Below, piece after piece: positions 17,307 through 26,982 of a stretch of 64,000 nucleotides of DNA. Under the pieces are notes generated by a model, which was given only the letters and a program-made list of their open reading frames with translations, did no database searches and was not told the origin of the DNA. Each line of letters opens with the position of its first letter. The first letter of the stretch is position 1. The stretch spans positions 1,156,001 through 1,220,000 of the forward strand of contig NZ_CP092827.1 of assembly GCF_022533585.1 (NCBI RefSeq), read 5' to 3'. This stretch comes from Pseudomonas sp. LS.1a (lineage in GTDB: Bacteria; Pseudomonadota; Gammaproteobacteria; Pseudomonadales; Pseudomonadaceae). Made by a program: the position numbers and the translations under genes.

Positions 17307-18458
17307 TCAGCGCCCACCCATGATCGCAATGTAATCCTGGGTCCAGCGGCTATACGGCACGAACTTGCCCCCCTGGGCCTGCGGGGTTTTCCAGAAGGCG
17401 ATCTTGTCGAAGTTGTCGAAGCCATTGGTCTTGCAACCTTCGGCCCCCAGCAGCTCGCTGCCGGTGCAGGCCGCCGGTACCGCCGGCAACGAACCGAACC
17501 AGGCCGCCACATCACCCTGTACCTTCGGCTGCAGCGACCAGTCCATCCACTTGTAGGCACAGTTGGGGTGCTTGGCCTCGCTGTGCAGCATGGTGGTGTC
17601 GGCCCAGCCGGTCGCGCCTTCCTTGGGAATGGTCGAGGCCACGGGCTGTTTCTCGGCCTTCAGGCCATTGACCATGTAACCCCAGGAGCTGGAGGCGACC
17701 ACGCCTTCGTTCTTCACGTCGCTCATCTGCACCGTGGCGTCATGCCAGTAGCGATGGATCAGCGGTTGCTGCTGGCGCAGCAGTTCCAGCACGGCCTTGT
17801 ACTGCGCTTCGCTCAGCTCGTACGGGTCCTGGATGCCCAGCTCCGGCTTGGCCGTCTTCAGGTACAACGCCGCGTCGGCGATGTAGATCGGCCCATCGTA
17901 GGCCTGCACGCGGCCTTTGTTCGGCTTGCCATCGGGCAGGTTCTGCGGCTCGAACAGCACACCCCAGCTGGTGGGCGCCTGCTTGAACACGTCGGTGTTG
18001 TACAGCAGCACGTTCGGCCCCCACTGGTACGGGGTACCGTAGACCTGCTTGTCGACTACGTACCAGCTACCGTTCTGCAACCGTGGGTCGATGTTCTTCC
18101 AGTTGGGGATCAAGGCGGTGTTGATCGGCTGTACCCGCTTGCCCGCGATCAGCCGCAGCGAGGCATCGCCCGAGGCGGTGACCAGGTCATAGCCGCCCTT
18201 GGTCATCAGGCTGACCATCTCGTCCGAGGTGGCAGCGGTCTTGACGCTGACCTTGCAGCCGGTTTCCTTCTCGAAGCCGCTCACCCAGTCGTAGGCCTTG
18301 TCGCTTTCACCGCGCTCGATGTAGCCGGGCCAGGCGACGATGTCCAGGCGGCCCTCGCCGGGCCCCAGGGCCTTGGGCGGTTCGCCAGCCTGCAGGCTGG
18401 CGCTGGCCAGCACGGCGCAGGCGGTGAGGCCGAGCAATGCGGTCTTGTGCACTGACAT
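17307..18458 (-). CDS. ydcS: Polyamine ABC transporter periplasmic binding protein (YdcS/PotF-like)
   Basis: Periplasmic solute-binding protein of 383 residues. The signal peptide is MSVHKTALLGLTACAVLASASLQA (positions 1-24), followed by DIVAWPGYIERGESDK and SVKTAATSDEMVSLMTKGGYDLV typical of the PotD/PotF group. Aromatic and acidic residues such as YQWGPNVLLYNTD and SSSWGYMVNGL fit polyamine binding. First gene of the operon; the AT-rich stretch upstream (18460-18590) should hold the promoter, although no clear hexamers were assigned. Ligand identity rests on the linked patD gene. Confidence 0.9.
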   Translation of the reverse strand: MSVHKTALLGLTACAVLASASLQAGEPPKALGPGEGRLDIVAWPGYIERGESDKAYDWVSGFEKETGCKVSVKTAATSDEMVSLMTKGGYDLVTASGDASLRLIAGKRVQPINTALIPNWKNIDPRLQNGSWYVVDKQVYGTPYQWGPNVLLYNTDVFKQAPTSWGVLFEPQNLPDGKPNKGRVQAYDGPIYIADAALYLKTAKPELGIQDPYELSEAQYKAVLELLRQQQPLIHRYWHDATVQMSDVKNEGVVASSSWGYMVNGLKAEKQPVASTIPKEGATGWADTTMLHSEAKHPNCAYKWMDWSLQPKVQGDVAAWFGSLPAVPAACTGSELLGAEGCKTNGFDNFDKIAFWKTPQAQGGKFVPYSRWTQDYIAIMGGR

Positions 18459-18674
18459 GGTGTTCCCTCTTCTTGGAGATTTTGGTCGGGGCAGTCATCA
18501 AGCAAGCCTGAAGCGATCGTTGTAAGCGTAGTGCGATTGCGTGCGGTGTTGGCGATATCGAGTCTAGTTGGCTTTTTGCCAGCCAATGCAACATCCGGAA
18601 GCAAATCCCCCCATGGCGATCGGGCAGGCAGGGCTTAACCTGACGGCTCCCTTGGCCAACGTGGAGACCGTTTG

Positions 18675-19367
18675 ATGAATACCCGGGGATTGCTCGACCA
18701 GTTGCTCAAGTCCGGCCAGGACTTGCTCGCCAGCCAGGCCGGCAAGGGCAGCTCTGGCAAGCCTGGTACCAGTGCCGGCGGCCTTGGCAGCCTGCTTTCC
18801 GGTGCCGGTGGTGGTGCCTTGGCGGCGGGCGCCATGGGCTTGCTGCTGGGCAGCAGGAAAGCCCGCAAATATGGCGGCAAGGCCCTCACCTATGGTGGCC
18901 TGGCGGCACTCGGTGTGCTGGCCTACAAGGCCTACGGCAACTGGCAGGCGCGCCAGCAGGTAGCCGCCGCCGAGCCACAGACCGTCGACCGCTTGCCGCC
19001 GGCCCAGGCCGAACAGCACAGCCAGGCGGTGCTGCGGGCGCTGGTGGCGGCGGCCAAGTCCGATGGCCACATCGACGAACGCGAGCGAGCGTTGATCGAG
19101 GGCGAATTCACCCGCCTGGACACTGACCGCGAATTGCAGCACTGGCTGCATGCCGAGCTGAACAAACCACTGGACCCGGCCGAAGTGGCCCGTGCCGCGC
19201 AAACGCCGGAGATGGCCGCCGAGATGTACCTGGCCAGCGTGATGATGGTCGACCAGGAAAACTTCATGGAGCGCGCCTACCTGGACGAACTGGCCCGCCA
19301 GCTGCGCCTGGACCCTGCCCTGCGCCAGGAACTGGAAAGCCAGGCAAGGCTTGCCGCCGGCCAATAG
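18675..19367 (+). CDS. DUF533 / YebE-like inner-membrane protein with TerB-like domain
   Basis: A 230-residue protein with a glycine-rich N-terminal third (GGLGSLLSGAGGGALAAGAMGLLLGS) that includes one or two membrane segments, a second hydrophobic stretch YGGLAALGVLAYKAYGN, and a soluble helical TerB-like C-terminal domain (AVLRALVAAAKSDGHIDERERALIEGEF). This is the DUF533/YebE pattern; the function is unknown. ATG 18675 is preceded by GGAG at eight bases; a TTG directly before it is less likely. It precedes the wsp operon but is separated from it by a REP unit. Confidence 0.85.
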   Translation: MNTRGLLDQLLKSGQDLLASQAGKGSSGKPGTSAGGLGSLLSGAGGGALAAGAMGLLLGSRKARKYGGKALTYGGLAALGVLAYKAYGNWQARQQVAAAEPQTVDRLPPAQAEQHSQAVLRALVAAAKSDGHIDERERALIEGEFTRLDTDRELQHWLHAELNKPLDPAEVARAAQTPEMAAEMYLASVMMVDQENFMERAYLDELARQLRLDPALRQELESQARLAAGQ

Positions 19368-19377
19368 GCGCGGCCTT

Positions 19378-19419
19378 TGTGGGAGCGGCCTTGTGCCGCG
19401 AATGGGCCGCTCCCACAAG
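19378..19419. repeat. Single REP palindrome
   Basis: TGTGGGAGCGGCC...GGCCGCTCCCACA around TTGTGCCGCGAAT, a single self-complementary unit between the YebE-like gene and wspA. It may also end the upstream transcript. Confidence 0.8.
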
Positions 19420-19514
19420 AAATGCGCCTTTCCAGGGAGAGCAAATGACCTGTCCATCAGGCAGGTTACCTAGTCACCCCACATTTCAGCCGCATGACCG
19501 CTGGGCGCCTGGGC

Positions 19515-19520
19515 TATACT
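19515..19520 (+). promoter_or_regulatory. Possible -10 box upstream of wspA
   Basis: TATACT 43 bases before the wspA GTG start, in the context GGGCTATACTTCGG. No good -35 hexamer is visible at 16-18 bases, so this is tentative. Confidence 0.35.
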
Positions 19521-19562
19521 TCGGCGATTTTCCCGCTCGTTGTGAATTCCTGAGGGCTGAAT

Positions 19563-21185
19563 GTGAAGAACTGGACCTTGCGCCAACGGATCCTGGCAAG
19601 TTTCGCCGTGATCATCGCCATCATGCTGCTGATGATCGTGGCCGCCTACTCGCGGTTGGCGACCATCGCATCCGCCGAGCAGGCAGTGGGCAGCGACAGC
19701 ATTCCCGGGGTGTACTACAGCTCGATGATCCGTAGCGCCTGGGTCGACAGCTATGTCACCAGCCAGCAACTGGTGGGCCTGTCCAACCGTCGTGAAATCA
19801 CCTCGGCCGACATGGAGCTGTTCAAAGGTTTCGAGGACCGCCTGAAGCAGTACATGGCGAGTTACCAGGCTACGATCCTGAGTCAAGCCGACCAGAGCCA
19901 CTTCAACACCTTCGTGAAACTCGAAGAAAACTACATGAAGATCGTCGGCCAGGTACTGGAAGCCTACCGTCAGCACGACTATGACGAAGCCCAGCGGTTG
20001 ATCAACGAGGTGCTCACCCCGGCCTGGGTCAATGGGCGCAAGCATCTGAACCAGGTTATCGAAGACAATCGGACCTCTGCTGAAACCGCCACCAACGAAA
20101 TTGTCAGCGCCGTGAACACGGCCAAGGGCAGCATGGTGGTTTCGCTGTTGCTGGCGATCATCGCCGCGGGCATTTGCGGCCTGCTGCTGCTGCGCGCCAT
20201 CACTGCACCCGTGCAGCGCATTGTCCATGCCCTGGACAAACTGCGCTCGGGTGACCTGAGCATGCGTCTGAGCCTGGACCGCAAGGACGAGTTCGGCGCC
20301 ATCGAAAGCGGCTTCAACGAAATGGCCGAGGCCTTGGCCAACCTGGTGTCCCAGGCCCAGCGTTCGTCGGTGCAGGTGACCACCTCGGTGACCGAAATCG
20401 CCGCCACCTCCAAGCAACAGCAGGCCACTGCCACCGAAACCGCCGCCACCACCACCGAAATCGGTGCCACCTCGCGTGAGATTGCCGCTACCTCGCGTGA
20501 CCTGGTGCGCACCATGAGCGAAGTCACCTCGGCCGCCGATCAGGCCTCCAGCCTGGCTGGCTCCGGCCAGCAGGGGCTGGCGCGCATGGAAGAAACCATG
20601 CACCAGGTGATGGGCGCCGCCGACCTGGTCAATGCCAAACTGGGCATCCTCAACGAAAAGGCCAGCAACATCACCCAGATGGTGGTGACCATCGTCAAGG
20701 TCGCCGACCAGACCAACCTGCTGTCGCTCAACGCTGCCATCGAAGCGGAAAAGGCCGGCGAGTACGGCCGCGGCTTTGCCGTGGTGGCCACTGAAGTGCG
20801 CCGCCTGGCCGACCAGACTGCCGTGGCCACCTACGACATCGAGCAGATGGTGCGCGAGATCCAGTCGGCGGTGTCGGCCGGGGTCATGGGCATGGACAAG
20901 TTTTCCGAAGAAGTACGCCGCGGCATGTTCGAGGTGCAGCAGGTGGGCGAGCAGCTCAGCCAGATCATCCACCAGGTGCAGGCCCTGGCGCCGCGCGTGC
21001 TGATGGTCAACGAGGGCATGCAGGCCCAGGCCACGGGTGCCGAGCAGATCAACCAGGCGCTGGCCCAGCTCAGCGATGCCAGCACCCAGACCGTCGAGTC
21101 GCTGCGCCAGGCCAGTTTCGCCATCGATGAGCTGAGCCAGGTGGCCGCGGGCCTGCGTGGCGGCGTGTCGCGCTTCAAAGTCTGA
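19563..21185 (+). CDS. wspA: Wsp chemoreceptor (methyl-accepting protein) WspA
   Basis: Membrane receptor of the surface-sensing Wsp pathway; 540 residues. Transmembrane helix 1 at about 11-29 ([19 protein letters not shown]), a periplasmic helical domain, transmembrane helix 2 at about 188-207 ([20 protein letters not shown]), HAMP ([19 protein letters not shown]), then the signalling domain with hairpin tip [20 protein letters not shown]. The Ala/Thr-rich stretch [17 protein letters not shown] is a likely methylation helix. GTG 19563 starts at [16 protein letters not shown] lies about ten bases upstream. First gene of wspABCDEFR. Confidence 0.94.
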   Translation: MKNWTLRQRILASFAVIIAIMLLMIVAAYSRLATIASAEQAVGSDSIPGVYYSSMIRSAWVDSYVTSQQLVGLSNRREITSADMELFKGFEDRLKQYMASYQATILSQADQSHFNTFVKLEENYMKIVGQVLEAYRQHDYDEAQRLINEVLTPAWVNGRKHLNQVIEDNRTSAETATNEIVSAVNTAKGSMVVSLLLAIIAAGICGLLLLRAITAPVQRIVHALDKLRSGDLSMRLSLDRKDEFGAIESGFNEMAEALANLVSQAQRSSVQVTTSVTEIAATSKQQQATATETAATTTEIGATSREIAATSRDLVRTMSEVTSAADQASSLAGSGQQGLARMEETMHQVMGAADLVNAKLGILNEKASNITQMVVTIVKVADQTNLLSLNAAIEAEKAGEYGRGFAVVATEVRRLADQTAVATYDIEQMVREIQSAVSAGVMGMDKFSEEVRRGMFEVQQVGEQLSQIIHQVQALAPRVLMVNEGMQAQATGAEQINQALAQLSDASTQTVESLRQASFAIDELSQVAAGLRGGVSRFKV

Positions 21186-21190
21186 CTGCG

Positions 21191-21697
21191 ATGAACGACT
21201 TGCAAACGCGCGCCGCGCGGGCGGGCAACGCGAAGGGGGCGTTGTATCTACAGTTTCGCATCCGCGAGCAACGCTTTGCCCTGAGCGTGTACGAGGTGAT
21301 CGAGGTGCTGCCACAGCAGCCACTCAAGCCGATCGCCAAGGCGCCTGCCTGGGTCGCAGGCATCCTTGCACACCGAGGCCTGCTGGTGCCGGTGGTCGAC
21401 CTGGCGGCATTGAGCTTCGGCCAGCCGGCAGCGCAGCGCACCAGTACCCGCCTGGTGCTGGTGCACTACCGAGGCGGCTTGCAGCTTGGCCTGATCCTGG
21501 AGCAGGCCACCGAAACCCTGCGTTGCCACCCCGACGAGTTTCAGCCGTATGGCATGGACAGCGGCGAAGCCCCGTACCTTGGCCCGGTGCGTCAGGATGA
21601 GCAGGGCTTGTTGCAGCGCATCGAAGTCAACGAACTGTTGCCAGATGCCGTGCACGAGTTGCTGTACGTGAATGATCCGACAGGGATGCCGACATGA
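21191..21697 (+). CDS. wspB: CheW-like adaptor WspB
   Basis: A 168-residue CheW-domain scaffold that links WspA to the kinase WspE. The CheW fold is recognised by LQFRIREQRFALSVYEVIEVLP, then AGILAHRGLLVPVVDLAALSFG, the typical strand-turn-strand with a conserved Gly-Leu-(V/L)-P-V. It starts six bases after wspA and overlaps wspC by four bases (ATGA). The paralogue wspD lies two genes on. Two CheW proteins in one pathway are a feature of Wsp. Confidence 0.92.
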   Translation: MNDLQTRAARAGNAKGALYLQFRIREQRFALSVYEVIEVLPQQPLKPIAKAPAWVAGILAHRGLLVPVVDLAALSFGQPAAQRTSTRLVLVHYRGGLQLGLILEQATETLRCHPDEFQPYGMDSGEAPYLGPVRQDEQGLLQRIEVNELLPDAVHELLYVNDPTGMPT

Positions 21698-22968
21698 TCG
21701 AACAGCGTTTTTTCCGTTTCTTGCGCGAACGCATCGGCCTGGACGTGGAGTCGGTGGGCGCGCCCATGGTCGAGCGTGCGCTGCGCCAGCGTTGCGTAGC
21801 CGTGAACGCCGCGGACCTGGATGATTACTGGCTGCACCTGCAGCAGTCGATGGATGAGCAACAGGCGCTGATCGAAGCCGTCATCGTCCCGGAAACCTGG
21901 TTTTTCCGTTACCCCGAATCCTTCACCGCCCTGGCCCGCCTGGCGCACAAACGCCTGGCCGAGCTGGCCGGGGCGCGCCCGCTGCGCTTGCTCAGTTTGC
22001 CTTGCTCGACCGGCGAGGAGCCCTATTCGCTGGCGATGGCCTTGCTCGACGCCGGTATCGCGCCGGGGGCGTTCATGATCGACGGCATGGACATCAGCCC
22101 CAGTTCCGTGGCCAAGGCCGGGCAGGCCGTATACGGGCGCAATGCCTTCCGTGGCAGCGACCTGGGCTTTCGTGCGCGTTACTTCCATGCCCTTGACGAA
22201 GGTCACCAACTGCATGAGCGGGTGCGCGAGCAAGTCAGCCTGCAAGTAGGTAACGTGCTCGACCCGGCGCTGGCCAGCCGCGATGGCCTGTACGACTTCG
22301 TGTTCTGCCGTAACCTGCTGATCTATTTCGACGTGCCGACCCAGCAACGGGTATTCGAGGTGCTCAAGCGTCTGTTGCATCCACAGGGCGTGCTGTTCAT
22401 CGGCCCGGCCGAAGGTAGCTTGTTGGCGCGGTTGGGTATGCGCCCGCTGGGGATTGCCCAGTCGTTCGCCTACGTGCGCGAGGAAGGCGGTGGCGCTGCG
22501 CTGGTTACGCCACCGGTGCAGCCCTCGCGGGGCGCAGTGCCAACACTGGCCAAGCCGGGCTCTTTACAACCGAGCGCAGCGTTGCCGCGCCCACTGCGCG
22601 TGCTGCCCGTGGCCGCCAAGCCAGCGCCGGCCCGCGAGCACAGGCGTGAGGAGGCAAGCGAGTTGCTGGCCAGCATTGCCCGGCTTGCCAATGCCGGCGC
22701 CAGCGAACCGGCCCGTGCCGAATGTCAGCGCTACCTGGACCAGTTCGCGCCTTCGGCGCAGGTGTACTACTGGCTTGGGCTGCTCAGCGATACCGAGGGC
22801 GATGCACAGCAGGCATTGACCCACTATCGCAAAGCCCTGTACCTGGAACCACAGCACCCCGAGGCGCTGGTGCATCTGGCGGCCTTGCTGGCGGCCCAGG
22901 GCGACCTGGCCGGTGCCCGGCGCCTGCAGGAGCGCGCCGCGAGGGTTGGCCGGGAGTCTGAACGATGA
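21694..22968 (+). CDS. wspC: CheR-type receptor methyltransferase with TPR tail, WspC
   Basis: S-adenosylmethionine-dependent glutamyl methyltransferase acting on WspA; 424 residues. The CheR core is seen in VIVPETWFFRYPESFTAL, LLSLPCSTGEEPYSLAMAL (SAM site), and DFVFCRNLLIYFDVPTQQRV. After a proline/alanine-rich linker, the last ~110 residues form tetratricopeptide-like helices (YYWLGLLSDTEGDAQQALTHYRKALYLEPQHPEALVHLAALL), an arrangement known for WspC. It overlaps its neighbours on both sides by ATGA junctions. Opposed by the methylesterase WspF. Confidence 0.93.
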   Translation: MIEQRFFRFLRERIGLDVESVGAPMVERALRQRCVAVNAADLDDYWLHLQQSMDEQQALIEAVIVPETWFFRYPESFTALARLAHKRLAELAGARPLRLLSLPCSTGEEPYSLAMALLDAGIAPGAFMIDGMDISPSSVAKAGQAVYGRNAFRGSDLGFRARYFHALDEGHQLHERVREQVSLQVGNVLDPALASRDGLYDFVFCRNLLIYFDVPTQQRVFEVLKRLLHPQGVLFIGPAEGSLLARLGMRPLGIAQSFAYVREEGGGAALVTPPVQPSRGAVPTLAKPGSLQPSAALPRPLRVLPVAAKPAPAREHRREEASELLASIARLANAGASEPARAECQRYLDQFAPSAQVYYWLGLLSDTEGDAQQALTHYRKALYLEPQHPEALVHLAALLAAQGDLAGARRLQERAARVGRESER

Positions 22969-23627
22969 AAGAAGCCGCGATGCAGTTGCTCGCCGAGGAT
23001 GACGCGCACATCGACGACTGCTGGAACCGCATAGGCGTGCACGGCGACAAACAGTGCCCGCTGCTGGAGCGCCACGTTCACTGCCGCAACTGCGAGGTCT
23101 ATGCCGCTGCTGCCACTCGCCTGCTCGACCGCTATGCGTTGATGCAGGACCACCAGGCTGCCGTGGCGCCGCCGGTCGAGGAAAGCAGCGGCCGCTCCAT
23201 GCTGCTGTTCCGACTGGGTGAAGAGTGGCTGGCGCTGGCCACTGCCTGCCTGGCCGAAATTGCCCCGTTGCAAGCGGTGCATTCGCTGCCGCACCAGCGC
23301 TCGCGGGTGTTGCTTGGGGTGGCCAACGTGCGCGGTGCGCTGGTGCCATGCCTGTCACTGGCCGACCTGCTGGGTGTGCAGGCCAGCGCTGGCGAACCAC
23401 GCAGCGGCCGATCGATGCCGCGCATGCTGATCCTGGCCGCCAAGGGTGGGCCGGTAGTGATGGCGGTCGAGGAGATCGACGGCATTCACCGGCTCGACCC
23501 GCTGCTGCTGGGCAGTGGCCAGGACGCCACCCACTTCACCGCTGCGGTCCTGCAATGGCGCGGCCGTAGCGTGCGAGTGCTGGACGATCAACACTTACTG
23601 TCTGCCGTGCAGCGGAGCCTGTCATGA
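22965..23627 (+). CDS. wspD: CheW-like adaptor WspD
   Basis: Second CheW-domain scaffold, 220 residues. An N-terminal extension of about 75 residues carries CPLLERHVHCRNCEVYAAAA, with cysteines and histidines that could bind a metal, ahead of the CheW domain (LLFRLGEEWLALATACLAEI ... LLGVANVRGALVPCLSLADLLG). In P. aeruginosa WspD takes part in placing the WspA cluster around the cell; this is from literature, not visible here. Four-base overlaps with wspC and wspE. Confidence 0.92.
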   Translation: MKEAAMQLLAEDDAHIDDCWNRIGVHGDKQCPLLERHVHCRNCEVYAAAATRLLDRYALMQDHQAAVAPPVEESSGRSMLLFRLGEEWLALATACLAEIAPLQAVHSLPHQRSRVLLGVANVRGALVPCLSLADLLGVQASAGEPRSGRSMPRMLILAAKGGPVVMAVEEIDGIHRLDPLLLGSGQDATHFTAAVLQWRGRSVRVLDDQHLLSAVQRSLS

Positions 23628-25921
23628 CCCCAGAGCAAATGCGCGACGCATCGTTGCTCGAACTGTTCAGCCTGGAGGCCGAGGCGCAGACCCAGGTGCT
23701 CAGCGTCGGCCTGATGGCGCTGGAACGTAACCCTACGCAGGCCGACCAGCTCGAGGCTTGCATGCGTGCCGCCCACTCGCTGAAGGGGGCGGCGCGGATC
23801 GTCGGGGTGGACGAGGGTGTCAGCGTCGCCCACGTCATGGAAGACTGCCTGGTAGCTGCGCAGGAGGGCCGCCTGCGTCTTAGCGCCGAGCACATCGATG
23901 CCCTGTTGCAGGGCACTGACCTGCTGATGCGCATCGCTACGCCTGGCGACACCGGGGCGCAGGCGACCCTGCCGGTGTTCCTCGCGCAAATGGCCAACCT
24001 GCTCGACCCGGGAGCGGCAGTCATGCCCCCCATGCCACCAGCCTTGCCAGCAGTGTCGGAAACGCCGGTGCAAGCAGTGCAAGCCGAAGCTTTTCCGTTG
24101 CCTGTCGAGCCCTTGGAGCCCGAACCTGATCCGGCCCTGCATCGCAAGGCCGGCAAGCGCGCGGGCGAAGGTACGGAACGGGTATTGCGGGTAACCGCCG
24201 ACCGCCTCAACAGCCTGCTCGACCTGTCCAGCAAGTCGTTGGTGGAAACCCAGCGGCTCAAGCCTTACCTGGCCACGCTGCAGCGCCTCAAGCGCATGCA
24301 CGGCCAGGGCATGCAGGCGCTCGACGGCCTGCGCATGCAGCTGGAGGACAGTGGCCAGAGCAGCGAGGTGCTCGAAGCCCTGGCACAGACCCAGCGCCTG
24401 CTGGCGGAAACCCAGCAGATCCTGCAGCAGCAGGCTAGCGACCTGGACGAGTTCGGCTGGCAGGCCAGCCAGCGCGCGCAACTGCTTTACGACACCGCAC
24501 TGGCCTGCCGGATGCGGCCGTTTGCCGATGTGTTGACCGGCCAGAGCCGCATGGTGCGGGACCTTGGCCGCTCGCTGGGCAAGCCGGTGCGGCTGCTGGT
24601 GGAAGGGGAGAAGACCCAGGTCGACCGCGATGTGCTGGAAAAGCTCGAAGCGCCGCTGACCCACCTGTTGCGCAACGCGGTCGACCACGGCATCGAACTG
24701 CCCGAGCGTCGTCTGCTGGCGGGCAAGGCGGAGGAGGGCGTGATTCGTCTGCGGGCCTCGCACCAGGCCGGTATGCTCAGCCTGGAACTGATCGACGACG
24801 GTGCCGGCATCGACCTCGAGCGCCTGCGCAGCAGCATCGTCGAGCGTGCCCTGTCGCCCGCCGACACGGTGGCGCGGATGAGCGAGGCAGAGTTACTGAC
24901 GTTCCTGTTCCTGCCCGGTTTCAGCCTGCGCGACAAGGTCACCGAGGTGTCCGGCCGCGGCGTGGGCCTGGATGCGGTGCAGCACATGATCCGTGAGCTG
25001 CGCGGTTCGATCGAGCTGACCCAGCTGGCCGGGCAGGGCTGCCGTTTCCACCTGCAGGTGCCGCTGACTCTGTCGGTGGTGCGCAGCCTGGTGGTCGAGG
25101 TGGGGGGCGAGGCCTATGCCTTCCCGCTCGCCCATATCGAGCGCACGCTGAACGTGAGCGCCGAAGAGATCGTGCAGATCGAAGGGCGCCAGCATTTCTG
25201 GCATGAAGGCCGGCACATCGGCCTGGTCGCGGCCAGCCAGCTGCTCAACCGCCCGGCAGGGCAAACGCAGGAGAGCAGCTTGCGGGTGGTGGTGATCCGC
25301 GAGCGCGAGCAACTGTATGGCGTGGCCGTGGAGCGGTTGGTAGGCGAGCGGGTGCTGGTGGTGATGCCGCTCGACCCACGGCTGGGCAAGGTGAAGGACA
25401 TTTCCTCCGGCGCCTTGCTCGACGATGGCTCGGTGGTGCTGATCGTCGATGTCGAGGACCTGCTGCGCTCGGTGGAAAAACTGCTCAGCACCGGCAGCCT
25501 GGAGCGCATCGAACGCGGCGGCAGCGGTGCCCGTGGCGTGGCGCGCCAGCGCATCCTGGTGGTTGACGACTCGCTGACCGTGCGTGAACTGCAGCGCAAG
25601 CTGCTCGGCAACCGTGGCTACGACGTAGCGGTGGCAGTGGATGGCATGGACGGCTGGAACGCCCTGCGTGGCGAGGACTTCGACCTGCTGATCACCGACA
25701 TCGACATGCCACGCATGGACGGCATCGAGCTGGTCACCCTGGTGCGCCGCGACCAGCGCCTGCAATCGCTGCCGGTGATGGTGGTGTCCTACAAGGACCG
25801 TGAGGAAGATCGACGGCGTGGCCTGGATGCCGGCGCCGACTACTATTTGGCAAAGGCCAGTTTCCACGACGATGCATTGCTGGATGCTGTGGTTGAGCTG
25901 ATCGGAGGTGCTCAGGGATGA
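23624..25921 (+). CDS. wspE: Hybrid histidine kinase/response regulator WspE
   Basis: CheA-type kinase of 765 residues with its own receiver. HPt domain at the N-terminus with phospho-His H51 in RAAHSLKGAARIVG; linker; dimerisation; ATPase with LRNAVDHGIELPE (N box), IDDGAGID (G1) and GRGVGLDAV (G2); CheW-like domain; C-terminal receiver from about 640 with acidic pair in LVVDDSLTVREL, phosphoacceptor in LLITDIDMPRMDG, and Lys in YYLAKAS. It passes phosphate to WspR and WspF. All motifs are intact. Confidence 0.95.
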   Translation: MTPEQMRDASLLELFSLEAEAQTQVLSVGLMALERNPTQADQLEACMRAAHSLKGAARIVGVDEGVSVAHVMEDCLVAAQEGRLRLSAEHIDALLQGTDLLMRIATPGDTGAQATLPVFLAQMANLLDPGAAVMPPMPPALPAVSETPVQAVQAEAFPLPVEPLEPEPDPALHRKAGKRAGEGTERVLRVTADRLNSLLDLSSKSLVETQRLKPYLATLQRLKRMHGQGMQALDGLRMQLEDSGQSSEVLEALAQTQRLLAETQQILQQQASDLDEFGWQASQRAQLLYDTALACRMRPFADVLTGQSRMVRDLGRSLGKPVRLLVEGEKTQVDRDVLEKLEAPLTHLLRNAVDHGIELPERRLLAGKAEEGVIRLRASHQAGMLSLELIDDGAGIDLERLRSSIVERALSPADTVARMSEAELLTFLFLPGFSLRDKVTEVSGRGVGLDAVQHMIRELRGSIELTQLAGQGCRFHLQVPLTLSVVRSLVVEVGGEAYAFPLAHIERTLNVSAEEIVQIEGRQHFWHEGRHIGLVAASQLLNRPAGQTQESSLRVVVIREREQLYGVAVERLVGERVLVVMPLDPRLGKVKDISSGALLDDGSVVLIVDVEDLLRSVEKLLSTGSLERIERGGSGARGVARQRILVVDDSLTVRELQRKLLGNRGYDVAVAVDGMDGWNALRGEDFDLLITDIDMPRMDGIELVTLVRRDQRLQSLPVMVVSYKDREEDRRRGLDAGADYYLAKASFHDDALLDAVVELIGGAQG

Positions 25922-26931
25922 AGATCGCCATCGTCAACGACATGCCCATGGCCGTCGAGGCGCTGCGCCGGGTAGTCGCTTTCGAGCCCGCGCACCAGGT
26001 CATATGGGTGGCCGGCAATGGCGCCGAGGCGGTGCAGCGCTGCACCGAGCAGCAGCCAGACCTGATTCTCATGGACCTGATCATGCCGGTGATGGACGGT
26101 GTCGAGGCCACCCGGCGGATCATGGCCGAGACCCCGTGCGCCATCGTCATCGTCACGGTCGACCGCAAGCAGAACATGCACCGGGTGTTCGAGGCCATGG
26201 GCCACGGCGCCCTTGATGTGGTCGACACGCCGGCGCTGGGGGCGGGTGATCCGCGCGAAGCGGCAGCGCCTCTGCTGCGCAAGATCCTCAACATAAGCTG
26301 GCTGATTGGCCAGCAGCGCGCACCGGCTACCCGCCCGGTCGCCGCGCCTGTGCGGGCAGCGTCCCAGCACCGTGGCTTGGTGGCGATCGGCTCGTCTGCT
26401 GGCGGCCCGGCGGCCCTTGAAGTGCTGCTCAAATGCCTGCCGGCGGCGTTTCCGGCGGCCATCGTGCTGGTCCAGCATGTGGACCAGGTGTTTGCCGCGG
26501 GTATGGCCGAATGGCTCAGCAGCGCTGCCGGCCTGCCGGTGCGCCTGGCCCGTGAAGGCGAGCCACCGCAGCCGGGGCAGGTGTTGCTGGCCGGCACCAA
26601 TCACCACATCCGCCTGCTACAGAACGGCCAGCTGGCCTACACTGCCGAACCAGTCAATGAAATCTACCGGCCCTCGATCGATGTGTTCTTCGAAAGTGTG
26701 GCGCGCTATTGGACCGGCGATGCGGTGGGCGTATTGCTTACCGGCATGGGCCGCGATGGTGCCCAGGGGCTGAAGCTGATGCGCCAGCAGGGTTTCCTGA
26801 CCATCGCCCAGGACCAGGCCAGCAGCGCGGTATACGGAATGCCCAAAGCTGCTGCGGCCATCGATGCTGCAGTGGAAATCCGCCCGCTGGAACGCATAGC
26901 CGGGCGCTTGATGGAATTTTTCGCAAAATGA
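25918..26931 (+). CDS. wspF: CheB-type methylesterase WspF
   Basis: Response regulator-methylesterase of 337 residues that demethylates WspA and so damps the pathway; loss of WspF is known to lock WspR on and give wrinkly colonies. Receiver: acidic residue in IVNDMPMAV, phosphoacceptor Asp in DLILMDLIMPVMDG. Esterase domain: catalytic Ser in AIGSSAGGPAALEV, His in VLVQHVDQVFAAGM, Asp in LLTGMGRDGAQG. The frame is intact, so this strain should not be a wspF loss-of-function variant by truncation. wspR follows after 51 bases. Confidence 0.95.
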   Translation: MKIAIVNDMPMAVEALRRVVAFEPAHQVIWVAGNGAEAVQRCTEQQPDLILMDLIMPVMDGVEATRRIMAETPCAIVIVTVDRKQNMHRVFEAMGHGALDVVDTPALGAGDPREAAAPLLRKILNISWLIGQQRAPATRPVAAPVRAASQHRGLVAIGSSAGGPAALEVLLKCLPAAFPAAIVLVQHVDQVFAAGMAEWLSSAAGLPVRLAREGEPPQPGQVLLAGTNHHIRLLQNGQLAYTAEPVNEIYRPSIDVFFESVARYWTGDAVGVLLTGMGRDGAQGLKLMRQQGFLTIAQDQASSAVYGMPKAAAAIDAAVEIRPLERIAGRLMEFFAK

Positions 26932-26982
26932 CGAAGTGTATTGAATCACGCCGCCAGGCCGGTAGTGATCGGGTGAACAGGT

